From Gongronella butleri (Eukaryota > Mucoromycota > Mucoromycetes > Mucorales > Cunninghamellaceae), in assembly GCA_025201375.1 (NCBI GenBank), contig JAIWZP010000018.1:62001-126000 (forward strand): DNA of 64,000 nucleotides. The letters run 5' to 3'. Below are positions 20,926-30,857 of the stretch, in pieces. Both the position numbers and the translations under genes were made by a program. The notes below the pieces were generated by a model that was given only the letters and a program-made list of their open reading frames with translations, did not search any database and was not told where the DNA came from. Position 1 is the stretch's first letter. Every line of letters starts with the position of its first letter.

Positions 20926-22388
20926 CTACAGGTCCTTGATGTCCTCCAAGTCCTGCACGGCCTGCTGCGACATGAGATGGTCATGCTGTTGGGTCTCCGG
21001 CAAGAGATAAAACTCTTGGCACTTTTCAAACACGCGGCCGTCGCCCTGTCAAAGAAAAAAAAAGATGTCAGTCGCGTCATCCTACAGCTTCGGACCTGGA
21101 CCTCTACCTTTGGTGGGATCGGGATGGGATAAAACACCGTGTACCATGGGCTAATACAAAAAAAGAGGCGTCAAACACATTGCGGATTTCCACGATACCC
21201 CAATCACTTACTACTTTTCGCCAATGTTGAAGAAATGCTTGAGATTTTCCTTGTAGCCAAAGTCGTACATGTTGATGAAGATCTGCGCGTAATAAAAAAA
21301 CAGGTTAGGGCTCGCCACTTTTTGCCCAATGGTCTCGTGATTTCTTACCTCGCCTTGATTCCTCGCCACATCCATTTCGTAATAATTGTTGTAGAATTCC
21401 ACGGTCGTCTGCCCCGTCATTACCAGGTAATAATGCCACGAACACAGACCCACTGCAAAAAAAAGAAAAAAATGAGTATCTTTGGCGTTTTATGGTCTCT
21501 TTGGCATACTGATGGCGACGCCCATGCAGATGGCGAGGATGAATGAGAAGGCCATGAGTGGGCGAGGATAATAATAGGGCCACTATGGAACCGTAAGAAG
21601 GAATTCGATCAGCTGCGCACCCAAAGTGGGGTCACCAGGGCTCTTTTTTTGTTTTTTGTTTTGTACCTCAGACAAGGCCAAATCCAAAGAAACGATGAAA
21701 GGGCGCCAGCCAAAGGCGACAAAATAAGTTGCCGACAGCACCATGTAGGTCATGAAGAGCAAAAAGTATCGGTGATTGTAGTGGCCGACGCAATTGTGAA
21801 TCCACGGGCCTAAAACAAAAAGATTGTAAGATGACGTCGTGTCAATGTCTGATATTTTTTTTTTTTTTTTTTTTTTTTTGGCTTGGCACTCCGTACAATG
21901 GTGATCGAAGCGCAGCACGCACTCGTTGCACACACTACAATGGTGTGCTCGCTCGGGTTTGGGCAATTGGCCTGGAGTAAAAATAAAAAAAAGTGAGCAC
22001 CGATGGTGCATGATGGCACGCATTTCTTACACTTTTTGCACGTTTTTGGGTATGATGCCTGCTCTTCGTAGCCGAGCAGCGTGTCCCTGCTGCTGTCGTC
22101 GTCCTGCGATTTTTGATGCGACAGTTTCATGGACCCTGGCGGTGTTTTGATGGCCATGTAATAATGAAAGTGAATGCAATAGACCATGTACAAGGTAAAG
22201 AGGATATTGAGCAGCATGAGCAGCCTGCTGACGAAGCCCGCGTCTTCATCGCTCGCCCACTGATGCGAGTAGGGGAACACTACAAGGTAGTAGGCGAGGA
22301 CGCACATATCCACAAGGCCAAACGCTATCACAATAAAAATCGGCCCTGCATTGAACAGTGCCTTGTCAACGACCTTGACCATAGGCAT
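20926..22388 (-). CDS. DHHC-type protein S-acyltransferase, ZDHHC16-like
   Basis: Integral membrane palmitoyltransferase transferring acyl chains to cysteines of target proteins. Several exons on the minus strand run from ATG 22388 to TAG 20926. Two N-terminal membrane spans (AGPIFIVIAFGLVDMCVLAY and LLMLLNILFTLYMVYCIHFH) precede the cysteine-rich domain: TCKKCKK, PKPERAHHCSVCNECVLRFD, HHCPWIHNCVGHYNHRYF, with all zinc ligands and the catalytic DHHC cysteine. Two more spans follow (FLLFMTYMVLSATYFVAFGW, LMAFSFILAICMGVAISML), then TTVEFYNNYYEM, the usual TTxE motif, and a GYKENLKHFFNIG segment typical of the ZDHHC16/Pfa group. HCxxNCVGHYNHRYF most resembles ZDHHC16, an ER/Golgi enzyme. One intron contains a 22-base T tract (A-strand complement at 21857-21879). 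Start chosen as the ATG just before the conserved hydrophobic N-terminus. Confidence 0.88.
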
Positions 22389-22715
22389 GAGTACGGTGTA
22401 AAAAGGGTGTGTGCAAAAGTAAAAATGACAAGGAAGAAGCGCAAACAAGAGGCAAGAAGAAAGAAAAAGAAAAAAAAAAAAAAGAAAAAAAAATCCAACG
22501 ATCAAAAAGGGCATTTCCAAATCTGAGACCGTTTTGTGTCACCTTGGCGCAAAGCACAACAAAAAAACGTTGTCCAAACAAGGCACGACGCTGTCAATTT
22601 GAATCCCATGCTTACACGGCCAATGAGGCAAAATGAAAAAAAAAAGCAGGCAGAAGAATGGAAATCGCGTTTTTTTTTTATTTAATGAGTGATTATATTT
22701 GGTTTTGTCGAGATA
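22389..22715. other. Intergenic spacer
   Basis: Leader of the DHHC gene and 3' region of the next minus-strand gene. Dominated by A-rich and T-rich tracts (22460-22495, 22665-22680). No gene seen. Confidence 0.5.
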
Positions 22716-23696
22716 CTAGTGGTGCGGCGGCGCGGCATTGCGGATCTTGTTAATGCGCTGTTGATTAATTTCTGTTTGCTGCATGTAATGAGAGCGATTT
22801 CCCAAGACTCTCATTGTCAATTCGTAGACATCGTTGGTGTGCTGTGGCGTGTTGGATGGCTCCTTCATCTTTTCCAGGAGATCCTCGGCAAGGGTGTCGT
22901 GTTGCGCCTGGAATGCGGCATGCTGTGCCTTTTGCTCGTTGCTGATGGCATTGATGGCGGCGATTTGCTCTGTTTCGTCCATTGGCGCGTGCTGCGCGTC
23001 GCACACCTCGTGGATGTTGGCTATTTGTGCTTCAATGGCCTCTAGCTGTTGCTTGAGCAGGTCGTAGTATTGGTTGAACATGGCCATATGCTGCCTAAGC
23101 TCCTTTTTCTGCTGATTGAGCTGCTCAATGTAGTTTTGCAGGAATTTGGACCGATGGACCATCCTTGCCGTTGCTTCGACAATGGCGCGCGTGCTGCTCG
23201 TGTATGCGCTTGATTGCCGGCGAAGCACGTCCTGGACAAGCGCCAATTTTTGTTTCGTGCGTTCGTCATCTATCTGCTGCTGTTGCTGGTGCTGTTGTTG
23301 TTGCTGCTGTTGCTGTTGCTGTCGTTGTTGCTGCTGTCGTTGTTGCTGCTGTCGTTGTTGCTGCTGTTGCTGTTGCTCTTCCTCCTTTGGCTGATCGGGC
23401 GACGGCGGCGGTTCTGTGTGCGCGCGCTTGCTTTCCGTGTCGTTAGTTGGTGATGGTGCGTGGCGTTCCGCGGACAAACGACGGAGTGTGTATGAAATAG
23501 GATCAATTCGCTTCCGTGGCCCCTTTTCAATGCGTCCTGGATGCTGTTTCTTGATGCCAGCGGGCATCGACGTCGCACGCGGCTGCTGATGGATGATTGC
23601 AGCCGGATCAGTGTGAATGGGCGGCTCCTTGCTCCCCATTCTCGATGAATGATGGCCATCAGACTTGGGGATCGCATGGAAATGGTTGTCAGTCAT
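22716..23696 (-). CDS. Intronless polyglutamine/coiled-coil protein, unrecognised
   Basis: Uninterrupted 326-codon frame from ATG 23696 to TAG 22716. I do not recognise a family. The N-terminal ~110 residues are polar and Pro/His-rich. A Gln tract broken by single Arg and His residues follows (bases 23279-23386), made of mixed CAG/CAA codons. Residues about 170-250 form a strong coiled coil: FLQNYIEQLNQQKKELRQ, YYDLLKQQLEAIEAQIANI, and a C-terminal helical part (LAEDLLEKMKEP, YELTMRVLGN). No signal peptide or membrane span. It is the first of four minus-strand frames without introns (22716-26395), spaced 180-280 bases, in contrast to the intron-rich genes on both sides. Confidence 0.7.
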   Translation of the reverse strand: MTDNHFHAIPKSDGHHSSRMGSKEPPIHTDPAAIIHQQPRATSMPAGIKKQHPGRIEKGPRKRIDPISYTLRRLSAERHAPSPTNDTESKRAHTEPPPSPDQPKEEEQQQQQQQRQQQQRQQQQRQQQQQQQQQQHQQQQQIDDERTKQKLALVQDVLRRQSSAYTSSTRAIVEATARMVHRSKFLQNYIEQLNQQKKELRQHMAMFNQYYDLLKQQLEAIEAQIANIHEVCDAQHAPMDETEQIAAINAISNEQKAQHAAFQAQHDTLAEDLLEKMKEPSNTPQHTNDVYELTMRVLGNRSHYMQQTEINQQRINKIRNAAPPHH

Positions 23697-23878
23697 CTTT
23701 TGAGTGAGAAAATGAAGAAAAATGGAAAGAGAGAGTGGGAAAATATCTTTTTTATTTTCAATCAAGTAGAATTCACACTGGAAACAGGGAAAAAAAAGGA
23801 AAAAAAGTGGGGGAGGGGAGGGAAAAAGAGACAATGGTGTCATGGATGTGCGTCGTTGTTCATTGATGACTGCAAAGG

Positions 23879-24655
23879 CTAATTGGGATCGTTGCTCGTT
23901 GTGCGATTGACGCGCTTATAGCGCGACGACGACTCGCCATCATCACCCATCTGGCGCTTGTTGGCGTTTAGGCTGACATCCGGCCCATTTGCGATCAACT
24001 GGCACATGCGCTTGTTCTTTTTCACTAGGCAGACAAGCTGCTGCATCTCTTCAATTGAGAGCTTAGAGGAGGAGGATGTGTCGGCGATTGTGGTGCGGCG
24101 ACTTTTGCGATTCGAGCCGGATTCCATCAAGAGTGACTTGATTTGGTCCACTATATCTTTGACGTAAGAACGGAGCTCGGCAGCCTTCTCCTCGAGGGTC
24201 AGATTGTTGTACCGATCGAGATTGATGTTGACATTGAGTTTGGGATGGCGCTTTTTGAGCACATCCAGCGTTTGGGCGAGGATGGCCTGCCTTTGTTTAA
24301 CGCTTTCAGACAACATGGCACGCTTTTTAGCGTCGAGCGCGGCCTGCATCTCCCGGGTCACGCGCAAAAGATCCTTGCGGGTTTGTTGTTGGCGCTCTTC
24401 ATCCGTCATCTCCAGAGGCGGGTCACCCAACGCGACGATAATCAAATCGTTCAAGCTATTAAATTGGCGACCTCGGAGAGCATTCGGATCCATCAGGCGA
24501 TTTGCAGGTAATGCTTCTGTCGTGCGCTGTGGCTGCTGGGAAAGGTTGGCGTTGCGAGTGGGCCGATTGGTCGTTTTCATCAAGGGACGGGCGGACCGAG
24601 TTCGCGCAGCAACGGGCAGGCCATCGGAAGCTTCAGATTGATTGTCGTCGGCCAT
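23879..24655 (-). CDS. Intronless basic/helical protein, unrecognised
   Basis: Single open frame of 258 codons from ATG 24655 to TAA 23879. No family recognised. The N-terminal 60 residues are Arg/Ala/Pro-rich (PVAARTRSARPLMKTTNR) and probably disordered. A helical middle follows: EMTDEERQQQTRKDLLRV, REMQAALDAKKRAML, QRQAILAQTLDVLKKRHP, then LTLEEKAAELRSYVKDIVDQ and KLSIEEMQQLVCLVKKNKRM. The C-terminus is Ser/Arg-rich and may serve as a nuclear localisation signal. No membrane span. It may be a small nuclear or cytoskeletal protein; function is open. Same strand and style as its two neighbours. Confidence 0.7.
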   Translation of the reverse strand: MADDNQSEASDGLPVAARTRSARPLMKTTNRPTRNANLSQQPQRTTEALPANRLMDPNALRGRQFNSLNDLIIVALGDPPLEMTDEERQQQTRKDLLRVTREMQAALDAKKRAMLSESVKQRQAILAQTLDVLKKRHPKLNVNINLDRYNNLTLEEKAAELRSYVKDIVDQIKSLLMESGSNRKSRRTTIADTSSSSKLSIEEMQQLVCLVKKNKRMCQLIANGPDVSLNANKRQMGDDGESSSRYKRVNRTTSNDPN

Positions 24656-24938
24656 AGGTAAGAAAAAAAAGGAGAAACAAAGAGAAACAACGAAAATAAA
24701 GAGAATGGCAAAGATTGGGTGATCTTTTCAGCCTAATTTCTTTGTTTTAGGGGGATCGGGCCATCCGCGTGATGGGGGGCGATGCAGGGGCTCTCGTTAT
24801 GCTTGATGAAATAAAAAAAAAGGAGGCTGGGGGAGGATTTTATTGAGGTTTTGTATTGGCATTGAGAGTTTGACAGTGGCAATTTTTTTTCATGATCTTG
24901 CACAGTGGCGGATGCAGGGGGGCGGCCTGATGCGATTA

Positions 24939-25870
24939 CTATTCCGAATCCGGGGTGGCCTGCGGAGGCTCCGAAGCCAATTGTAGCGTGGCGTCGTAAA
25001 ACTTATCTTCCTGGCGGAGGTTGCTGGTATTTGAGCGCTGCATGGCCGCAGGCAGGCGCGAAAAGAGGTGATCCACGTCCATTAAAATATCACGGCGTTG
25101 GTGACGGCATTGGGCGGCGAGCACGCGCAGCATCACTGATTCCATCTTTTCCTGATGATTCTGGAACAATTGATCCATTTGCTTCAGCAACTTGTCGGAT
25201 TGCAGGGAATTGGGCACATCTTGGATCCCTTCACGCTATTGAGTCTGGAGCGCGGCACGGCTGTGGTCAAACGCGTCGCGTTGGCTCCTGAGCTCGTCAA
25301 TGGCCGCCTCAATGCTTCGGATTGCTCATGCAGCGTCTCTTTGTGCTCTTGGATAACGACATTTTGCTGTTCCACGACGTCTTGCAGTTGCTTAAACAGG
25401 ACTTGCTGCTTGCCGAGTGCCTCATTGTGCTGGGCGAGCACCTTTTCTTGCTGCTGGGCGCGCTTGCGGTACTTTTTCATCATCTTGGCCTGCATTTTCA
25501 TCTTTTTGACGGTCGATTGGGTAGCGATGGTATCAATGCCAAGCGTGGCCTCCTTTTGATCGGTGTGCAATGGCTGCTTATGCTTCATCTCGGCAATCAG
25601 GCTCTTGGTGTTGGCATCAATGATGACCATCTGTGCCTTGATGTCGTCCAATTGTTGGTTCAAGCGGCCATCCGTCACGGTATACGTGGCCTGGTGCAAG
25701 GATTGAAGATACCGCAAGCCATGTGGGCAGATGCGGGACGCGGCATGGCTTGGAAATGAATAAGCAAAGTGCGGGTGCGCATTGAAGGCGGTAAAAGACG
25801 ATGCAATGCACTCATAACTTGTGTTTAGCTTGGGAAGCTTGGGAACACTAGGCTTTTTGTTGTCAGCCAT
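24939..25870 (-). pseudogene. Intronless coiled-coil frame with a frameshift and an in-frame stop
   Basis: Starting at ATG 25870 (MADNKKPSVPKLPKL) a coiled-coil protein reads without introns through QQQEKVLAQHNEALGKQQ and LQDVVEQQNVVIQEHKET. Near 25301-25325 the coiled-coil pattern moves to another frame (EAAIDELRSQRDAFDH, then AALQTQ), meets TAG at 25236-25238, and continues in that same frame (REGIQDVPNSLQSDKLLK, then QLFQNHQEKMESVMLRVL) to the stop at 24939. No GT donor of the local style and no T tract are present, so an intron is unlikely. Taken literally the first frame ends at 25184 (about 228 residues). The continuity suggests a decaying gene, or two errors in the sequence. Function unknown. 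Confidence 0.55.
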
Positions 25871-26076
25871 CTTGTAAAAGGGAAAGAAAAAAGAAAGAAA
25901 ATGAAAGCAAATGAAGAAAAATGTAAACAGATTGTCTTTTTATTTCTGGAGCTGCTATTTTTTTTTTTTTGAATTGGCAACAAAAAAAAAAAAAAAAAAG
26001 AAAGCAGGGAGAGACAGAGAGAGAAGAAAACATTGGGCGCGATCATTTTGCATTGTCGCCATTTTTGACGATGACG

Positions 26077-26395
26077 TCAAATGCGTTCTCGGTGCTGTTG
26101 ATGCATTCCAAAAGATCGTTGGGCGTGATCCACAGTGGCCAGACGCGTATTCATCGTGGTCATTTCATGGCGTACTTGCTCGATTTTGGCTTGCAAAACG
26201 CGTGCTGGCGGCGGCGTCGACGCGCTGGAGCCATTGGAACGCACGGACGGCGGCAAAGGCAATAAATGAATCAAATTCTCGGTTGGTGAGGGTGCCAATC
26301 CATTGGAGTACATGGGCGGACGCGTGGATGTGATGGGGCTGCCAGTGGAAGACACGTCCGATCGCGTTGCATTGGACAAGCTCATGTTCGGATAG
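26077..26395 (-). CDS. Possible small Ser/Pro-rich helical protein
   Basis: Open frame from ATG 26395 (MSLSNATRSDVSSTGS) to TGA 26077, 105 codons; the frame is open further upstream through NAHQTSAPTSW. The first two thirds are Ser/Thr/Pro-rich, then comes a helix ARVLQAKIEQVRHEMTTMNT. From about 26120 another frame (ITPNDLLECINSTENAFD then VIVKNGDNAK) looks equally protein-like and ends just below 26050, so a frameshift like that in the neighbouring gene is possible. No family recognised. Fourth member of the intronless minus-strand group. Confidence 0.4.
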
Positions 26396-26936
26396 TCTTG
26401 GGAAAAGGCTCCCCGCTCGGTGGAGCGCCATGACGTCGGAGCTGAGGTTTGGTGGGCATTCTGCGAGATGGAATAAAAAAAAAAAGAATATAAAATAATG
26501 CACAACGTGGCTCTTTTAAATAAACTCATGGAAAACACATAAAAAAAATGCAAGTTTGGCACTTGTTTTATGTCATTTCATGCGCGTCCACTATTAAGAG
26601 ACGCGTGGAAACATTCTCGTTCTCTCTTTAACCATCTTGCACCAGTCACAACACCCATTGATGCGTGTTTCATGTATTTCCAGTGCTTTTAGTTCATCCA
26701 TGACGCGAGGAAAGTCCAAAGCCAGCATTGCCATGGCCACAGTGGTTCAAGCTCCGATTCAATGGGGCGAGTCAAAGCGCCATTACGCGTGGGCGCCATC
26801 TTTTGGGGCAACATAAAAAGGAATGATATTTTGCTTTTTATTCGTCCGCGTGAGCCATTGAGAGATAAAATCGAGGAATGCAAAGGAAAAGAGAGTGAAA
26901 CAGATGAATGGAGCGCGCTTGAAATCATGGCAAATA
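26396..26936. other. Intergenic region
   Basis: Nothing beyond the leader of the small minus-strand frame and the 3' region of PRP40 was recognised. Minus-strand open frames at 26689-26928 show no family signature. Confidence 0.45.
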
Positions 26937-29040
26937 TTACGTGGTGTCCTAAAATGTTAAAAAAGAGTCAGTTTGAGCCCCATTATCCTCATTGATGTCG
27001 CGAGAGCCGAGTGCCATTGTGCGCGCTTTACCATGGTGAGCTGATCCACGGCTTGGCGGAAAGCAGATTCTTGCAGGTCGGGTCGGCTCTGCAGCGCAAC
27101 AAAACCTGATTGCCCCTCGAGTCGCTGCTTGACAGCGTCCCATTCGTCAGTTGGCTGCACGGCAGGGTCGCTGAGAGCAAAGATGGCGTGGCGCAGCTCT
27201 TTGGTCTTGACACGCTGCACCTTTTCCATGAACTAGAAAAAAAAGGGGGGAAGCATGAAAAAACGCGATTCTCGTGAATTTTTTCGATTTTTTTTTTTTT
27301 CGTTTCTTACATTGTTATAAATAAGCTCAATGTCCTTCATGTCGATCTTCTCCTTGAGACCAGAAGCCTCTGTGACCATTTGCACAAATTGGTCCTTGGT
27401 GGTGTCCAAATCAAAGATTTTTCCGTGATCCTGTCCATTGCAATAGGCAATCAGCACAAACACGACTCAATTTGTTTTTTCTTTTTCTTTGGGAAATTGT
27501 TGCCCTTACATTAAAATAATCCTCGATGGTGTAGCGCTGGTTGGTAATGTCGAGTTCCATGTCGTCAATCATGTCCCAAAAGAGATCAATGGGGGTGGAG
27601 CCACGTGTGCCCAGCAGACCCTGATACCGTGCGTCATTGCATATCCTTGGGTAAATGTCCTTCCATTGCGTATGCACCGTGATGCTGCCCTCGCCACGCA
27701 AGAATTTCAAAAGATCCTGCGCGTAAAAAAAAAAAAAACGAAAAAGAAAAGTACAGAAAAGAAAAATCAGTCCATTATCCACTCAATTTTTTCTTGTTTT
27801 TATATTTGTATACCTTGAATCCGTCGCGAGCGAGTCTGTCGTGGTGCTGCTGCTTGCGTTCGCGGGTGTCCAAGTCGCGCGCAGCGTTTTGCCAGCGCTC
27901 GGCCAAGAATTCCTGATAAACATCAAGATAATCGATGGGATTCATACTTTCGTAGCGCATGTCGGGGTCCTCGACGTACAATTCGTATATTTCATGCCAG
28001 TCGGGGATGTCCTGGATGTCTTCGTCGGTGAATTGATCGTCAAGCTGCTTGCGGAAGCGTTGTCGGCCTTCATCCTTGGCGCGGTGGGTCTGCTCACGTT
28101 CCCGGCGGATCAACTCGCGCTGGTAGTCTTCAAAGAGTCGATGGCGGTCGCGGTCGCTCGCAATGTCCAGGAACGCTTGATGACGCGTGAGCAAGGGCAA
28201 GATGGTGCGATATGACGAGTATGGCTTGAATTGCGGTGTGGCATCCAGCAGCGCGTGGAACGCGTCGCGCTGTTGTGCCTCGCGCTTCTCGCGCTCCTCT
28301 CTGCGCCGGCGCGCCTCGGTGTCCGCAAAGTCGTAAAACGCTTGCTTGCGCTCCGATGTCGATTTCAGCACACGATACCGTGGATCCGTGATGATTTCGC
28401 GCATCGCATCCTCCCATCGCCAGTTCTCCGTGATTCCCTATTAAAAATTAAAAAAACAGGGTAAACAACCATGAATTGGGGCTCCTTTTTGGCCCAAATT
28501 GGGTGTGCCCTTTTTTTTTTTTTTACCTTGTCGCGCAGCAATTGATGGAACAGATCGCGAGCTTCTTCAAAAGAGTCGACGGCAATGGGCCCATGATTGG
28601 GTCGGATGTGGATAGGAGCTGGTGCAGGCACTGGAGCTGGTGCAGGCACTACTGCTGGCATGGGAGGAGCGATTTGAGGGCGAGCAAGCTGAGGTGAAGG
28701 CGTGTTTGTGTCTGTGGGCTTATTGCGAATGGCCTTGAGCCTCTCCTGAAGCTCCTTGTAAGCTTCGGGCATCTGCCACGTCGTCTCCTTTGTGTCGCGA
28801 TGGCTGTAGTACTTGCGCCCGTCCTTGTCATACTCTTTCCACGGACACGCATCGATCGCAGCCTCTTCCTCGGTAAACAGCTCCTTGGGCTTCTTCCACG
28901 TTGTCTCGCGCGTCGCACTGTTGTACCAGTACGGCCGTCCGTCTTGCGCACTAGCTTGCTTCCAGACCTAAAACAACCAATTGTCAGTCAAAAATAAAAA
29001 AAAGGGCTCGCCATGCGCTCCTTACCGAAGGGGGTGCCAT
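26937..29040 (-). CDS. PRP40: Pre-mRNA-processing factor PRP40 (WW and FF domains)
   Basis: U1 snRNP-associated splicing factor that bridges the 5' splice site with branch-point proteins and binds the RNA polymerase II tail. The first exon is short (MAPPS) and starts at 29040. Two WW domains follow: VWKQASAQDGRPYWYNSATR ending TTWKKP, and CPWKEYDKDGRKYYSHRD ending TTWQMP, each with both tryptophans. A Pro/Ala linker of about 60 residues leads to a chain of at least four FF domains: FEEARDLFHQLLRDK, QQRDAFHALLDATPQF, GRQRFRKQLDDQFTDE, DLLKFLRGEGSITVHTQW, and a final helical part (FMEKVQRVKTKELRHAIFAL). The last exon adds only DTT before TAA 26937, so the charged RS-like tail of many homologues is missing or very short. 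The gene-final intron is well formed. Confidence 0.92.
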
Positions 29041-29479
29041 GAAAAAGTGAAAGAACAGAGAAAGAGCTGGAAAAACATAAAAGTGGCGGCGGAGGCAAGA
29101 TGTCTTTTTCTGTTTGAACTTCCGACAGGCCCACCTTTCACATTTTTGCATTTGTCTGTCTGTTCCTGCTCCCAAAATCACCACACAGCAATGTGCATGG
29201 CCTCTTTGGAAAGTCACCAATCTAGAGACACCGATGTGTCAATCATACATTACAAATAAACCGTAAAAATAGGGAATATTGGCAAAATACTAATAAAAAC
29301 ATAAAATCGTTCATTTCTCGATAATTTACACAGAGAGGTTCTATGTTTTACGACGTTGAACGCGAGAAAAAGTGATCTTTCGGGTCTTTTAAAAATTTGA
29401 GAACATCTGGCTGATTATGTCAGAAAGTTATCTATAGGCGGTCGCTTTTTACAGCAAATCGCGTTGTTTGTCGCGAACC
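29041..29479. other. Gene-free region upstream of PRP40
   Basis: PRP40 leader and promoter, then AT-rich sequence without recognisable genes. Confidence 0.45.
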
Positions 29480-30270
29480 AGACGCGATGGCACTTTGAAC
29501 CGCGCCACAACACGAAAAAAAAGCGAAATTAAACGGTTGGGACTCAACGGGCAACTTTATAAAACGCATCGTGGCGCCCCACATGCAAAATAAAATTTTA
29601 GTTGTGGCGAGCTCTCAAAACAAAATTGGAAAATCACTTCTCCAGAATCGCGTCAAACTTGTACACAAGATGAATCGCATGGCCAAACCACTGAAATGGT
29701 CAAAAAAGAGTGAGGTCGATCTGCTCAATTCCGAACAATGGCCAATTTTCGATTAAATTTCAACCGCAAATGGCACGGGAAGAACGCGTCCATAAAGCTC
29801 CAGCAACGCGTCCATTAGCAAGACAGACACAGATGCATGGAGTTGATAGGAAAGAGGCGCGTGAAACGCGACTTTTGACGCGGGGTTTCACGCGTCGAAA
29901 ATTACATATAATTTTGAAGCCGCGTCTAATAGCCCAAAAATTACGTTTTTTCATTGATCATCCATGCCCACGTACGCAGCAAAGCATTCTCTTTCTGATG
30001 GTGTTTATTTCGCGGCTCTGTGGCTAATTTTCGTCGACTTTTGCTTGAGGCGAAAAAACGAGGCAAATCGCGTTTTACGCCGAGTCCAGCCAATGGACTC
30101 CTGGTTTTTATTTGATTTCTATCGGTGAATGAGGGTCGCGTACCATGTGGTTGAATGACACGGCAATCCGAAGGCCCAAGTTCCACCCGTTTCAAATTCT
30201 CGACTGTATCCCTGGGCAAATTCGCCATTTTGAAATTCGTCATTGCGCGTCACCTAGTGGCCTCAGAGCC
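29480..30270 (+). repeat. Dispersed repeat R3, copy A (longest)
   Basis: The reverse complement of 29941-30243 aligns with 42130-42400, and parts also translate similarly (SDCRVIQPH / SDRRAIHPH; NALLRTWAWMI / HGLLRMWPSMI). Its other half (29560-29760) aligns in reverse with 46560-46760, sharing the blocks gcgattcatcttgtgtacaag / gggattcatctcatgtgcaag and ttttgagagctcgc / ttttggagctcgc. A shorter copy is at 3215-3450. The shared translation may only reflect high DNA similarity; no transposase motif was seen. Confidence 0.6.
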
Positions 30271-30857
30271 TCGGGAGTGGGCTCATTCAAAAGAGGACAC
30301 TCCAAAGCGCATGCCCATGGCGGCAGACCTATTTGTGTGTTGTAAAATTTTGATCAAATGATGAAAAAACCCCAAAAAGTTTCAGTTGCGTATTTTCTCC
30401 ATGGCTACCTCATCCATATTCATTTTTTATCACACGATATGCGACTAATAGGAAGCTAATTCATCTGTAGCACGTCTGAGGGCAATGCGCACCAGCTCAA
30501 TTTTTTTTTGAAAAATGCATAAACGTAAAAACACAATAAAAGTGCGCATAATCGAGATTTTGAGGTGCTGCTACGTACACAGATTCGATCTCTGTCTAAA
30601 AAGAACCCGCTGCTCATCAGTGGCATTGAACACACATCATTTGAGGTCTCAAACTTTGTCTTTTTTATTTGATTCATGCGTTTATTCTCGTGCGGCGCCG
30701 GGCTGAGCGTAAAATAAAAGAAATTGGCATGATGCGCCAGGGCCGGTGTGGTTTTCTTTATTTTTTTTTTTCCATAAAACGGCCATAGTTACAACAAAAG
30801 GGGAAAGTGGTGGTTGAGGTGTGAGGGAAAAAAAGGGGGGGGGAGAAAAGTGTAGCT
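30271..30857. other. Gene-free region downstream of the RING gene
   Basis: No gene or tRNA recognised. A minus-strand AATAAA lies at 30757-30762, 95 bases beyond the stop of the RING gene, inside a T-rich block. Confidence 0.5.

Noticed and set aside
23279..23386. Microsatellite of CAG/CTG type
   Set aside because: It is a codon-mixed coding glutamine tract in the frame 22716-23696; reported within that gene.
30530..30640. Possible tRNA: gattcgatct near 30585 looks like a T-loop
   Set aside because: No acceptor stem or anticodon arm could be paired around it.
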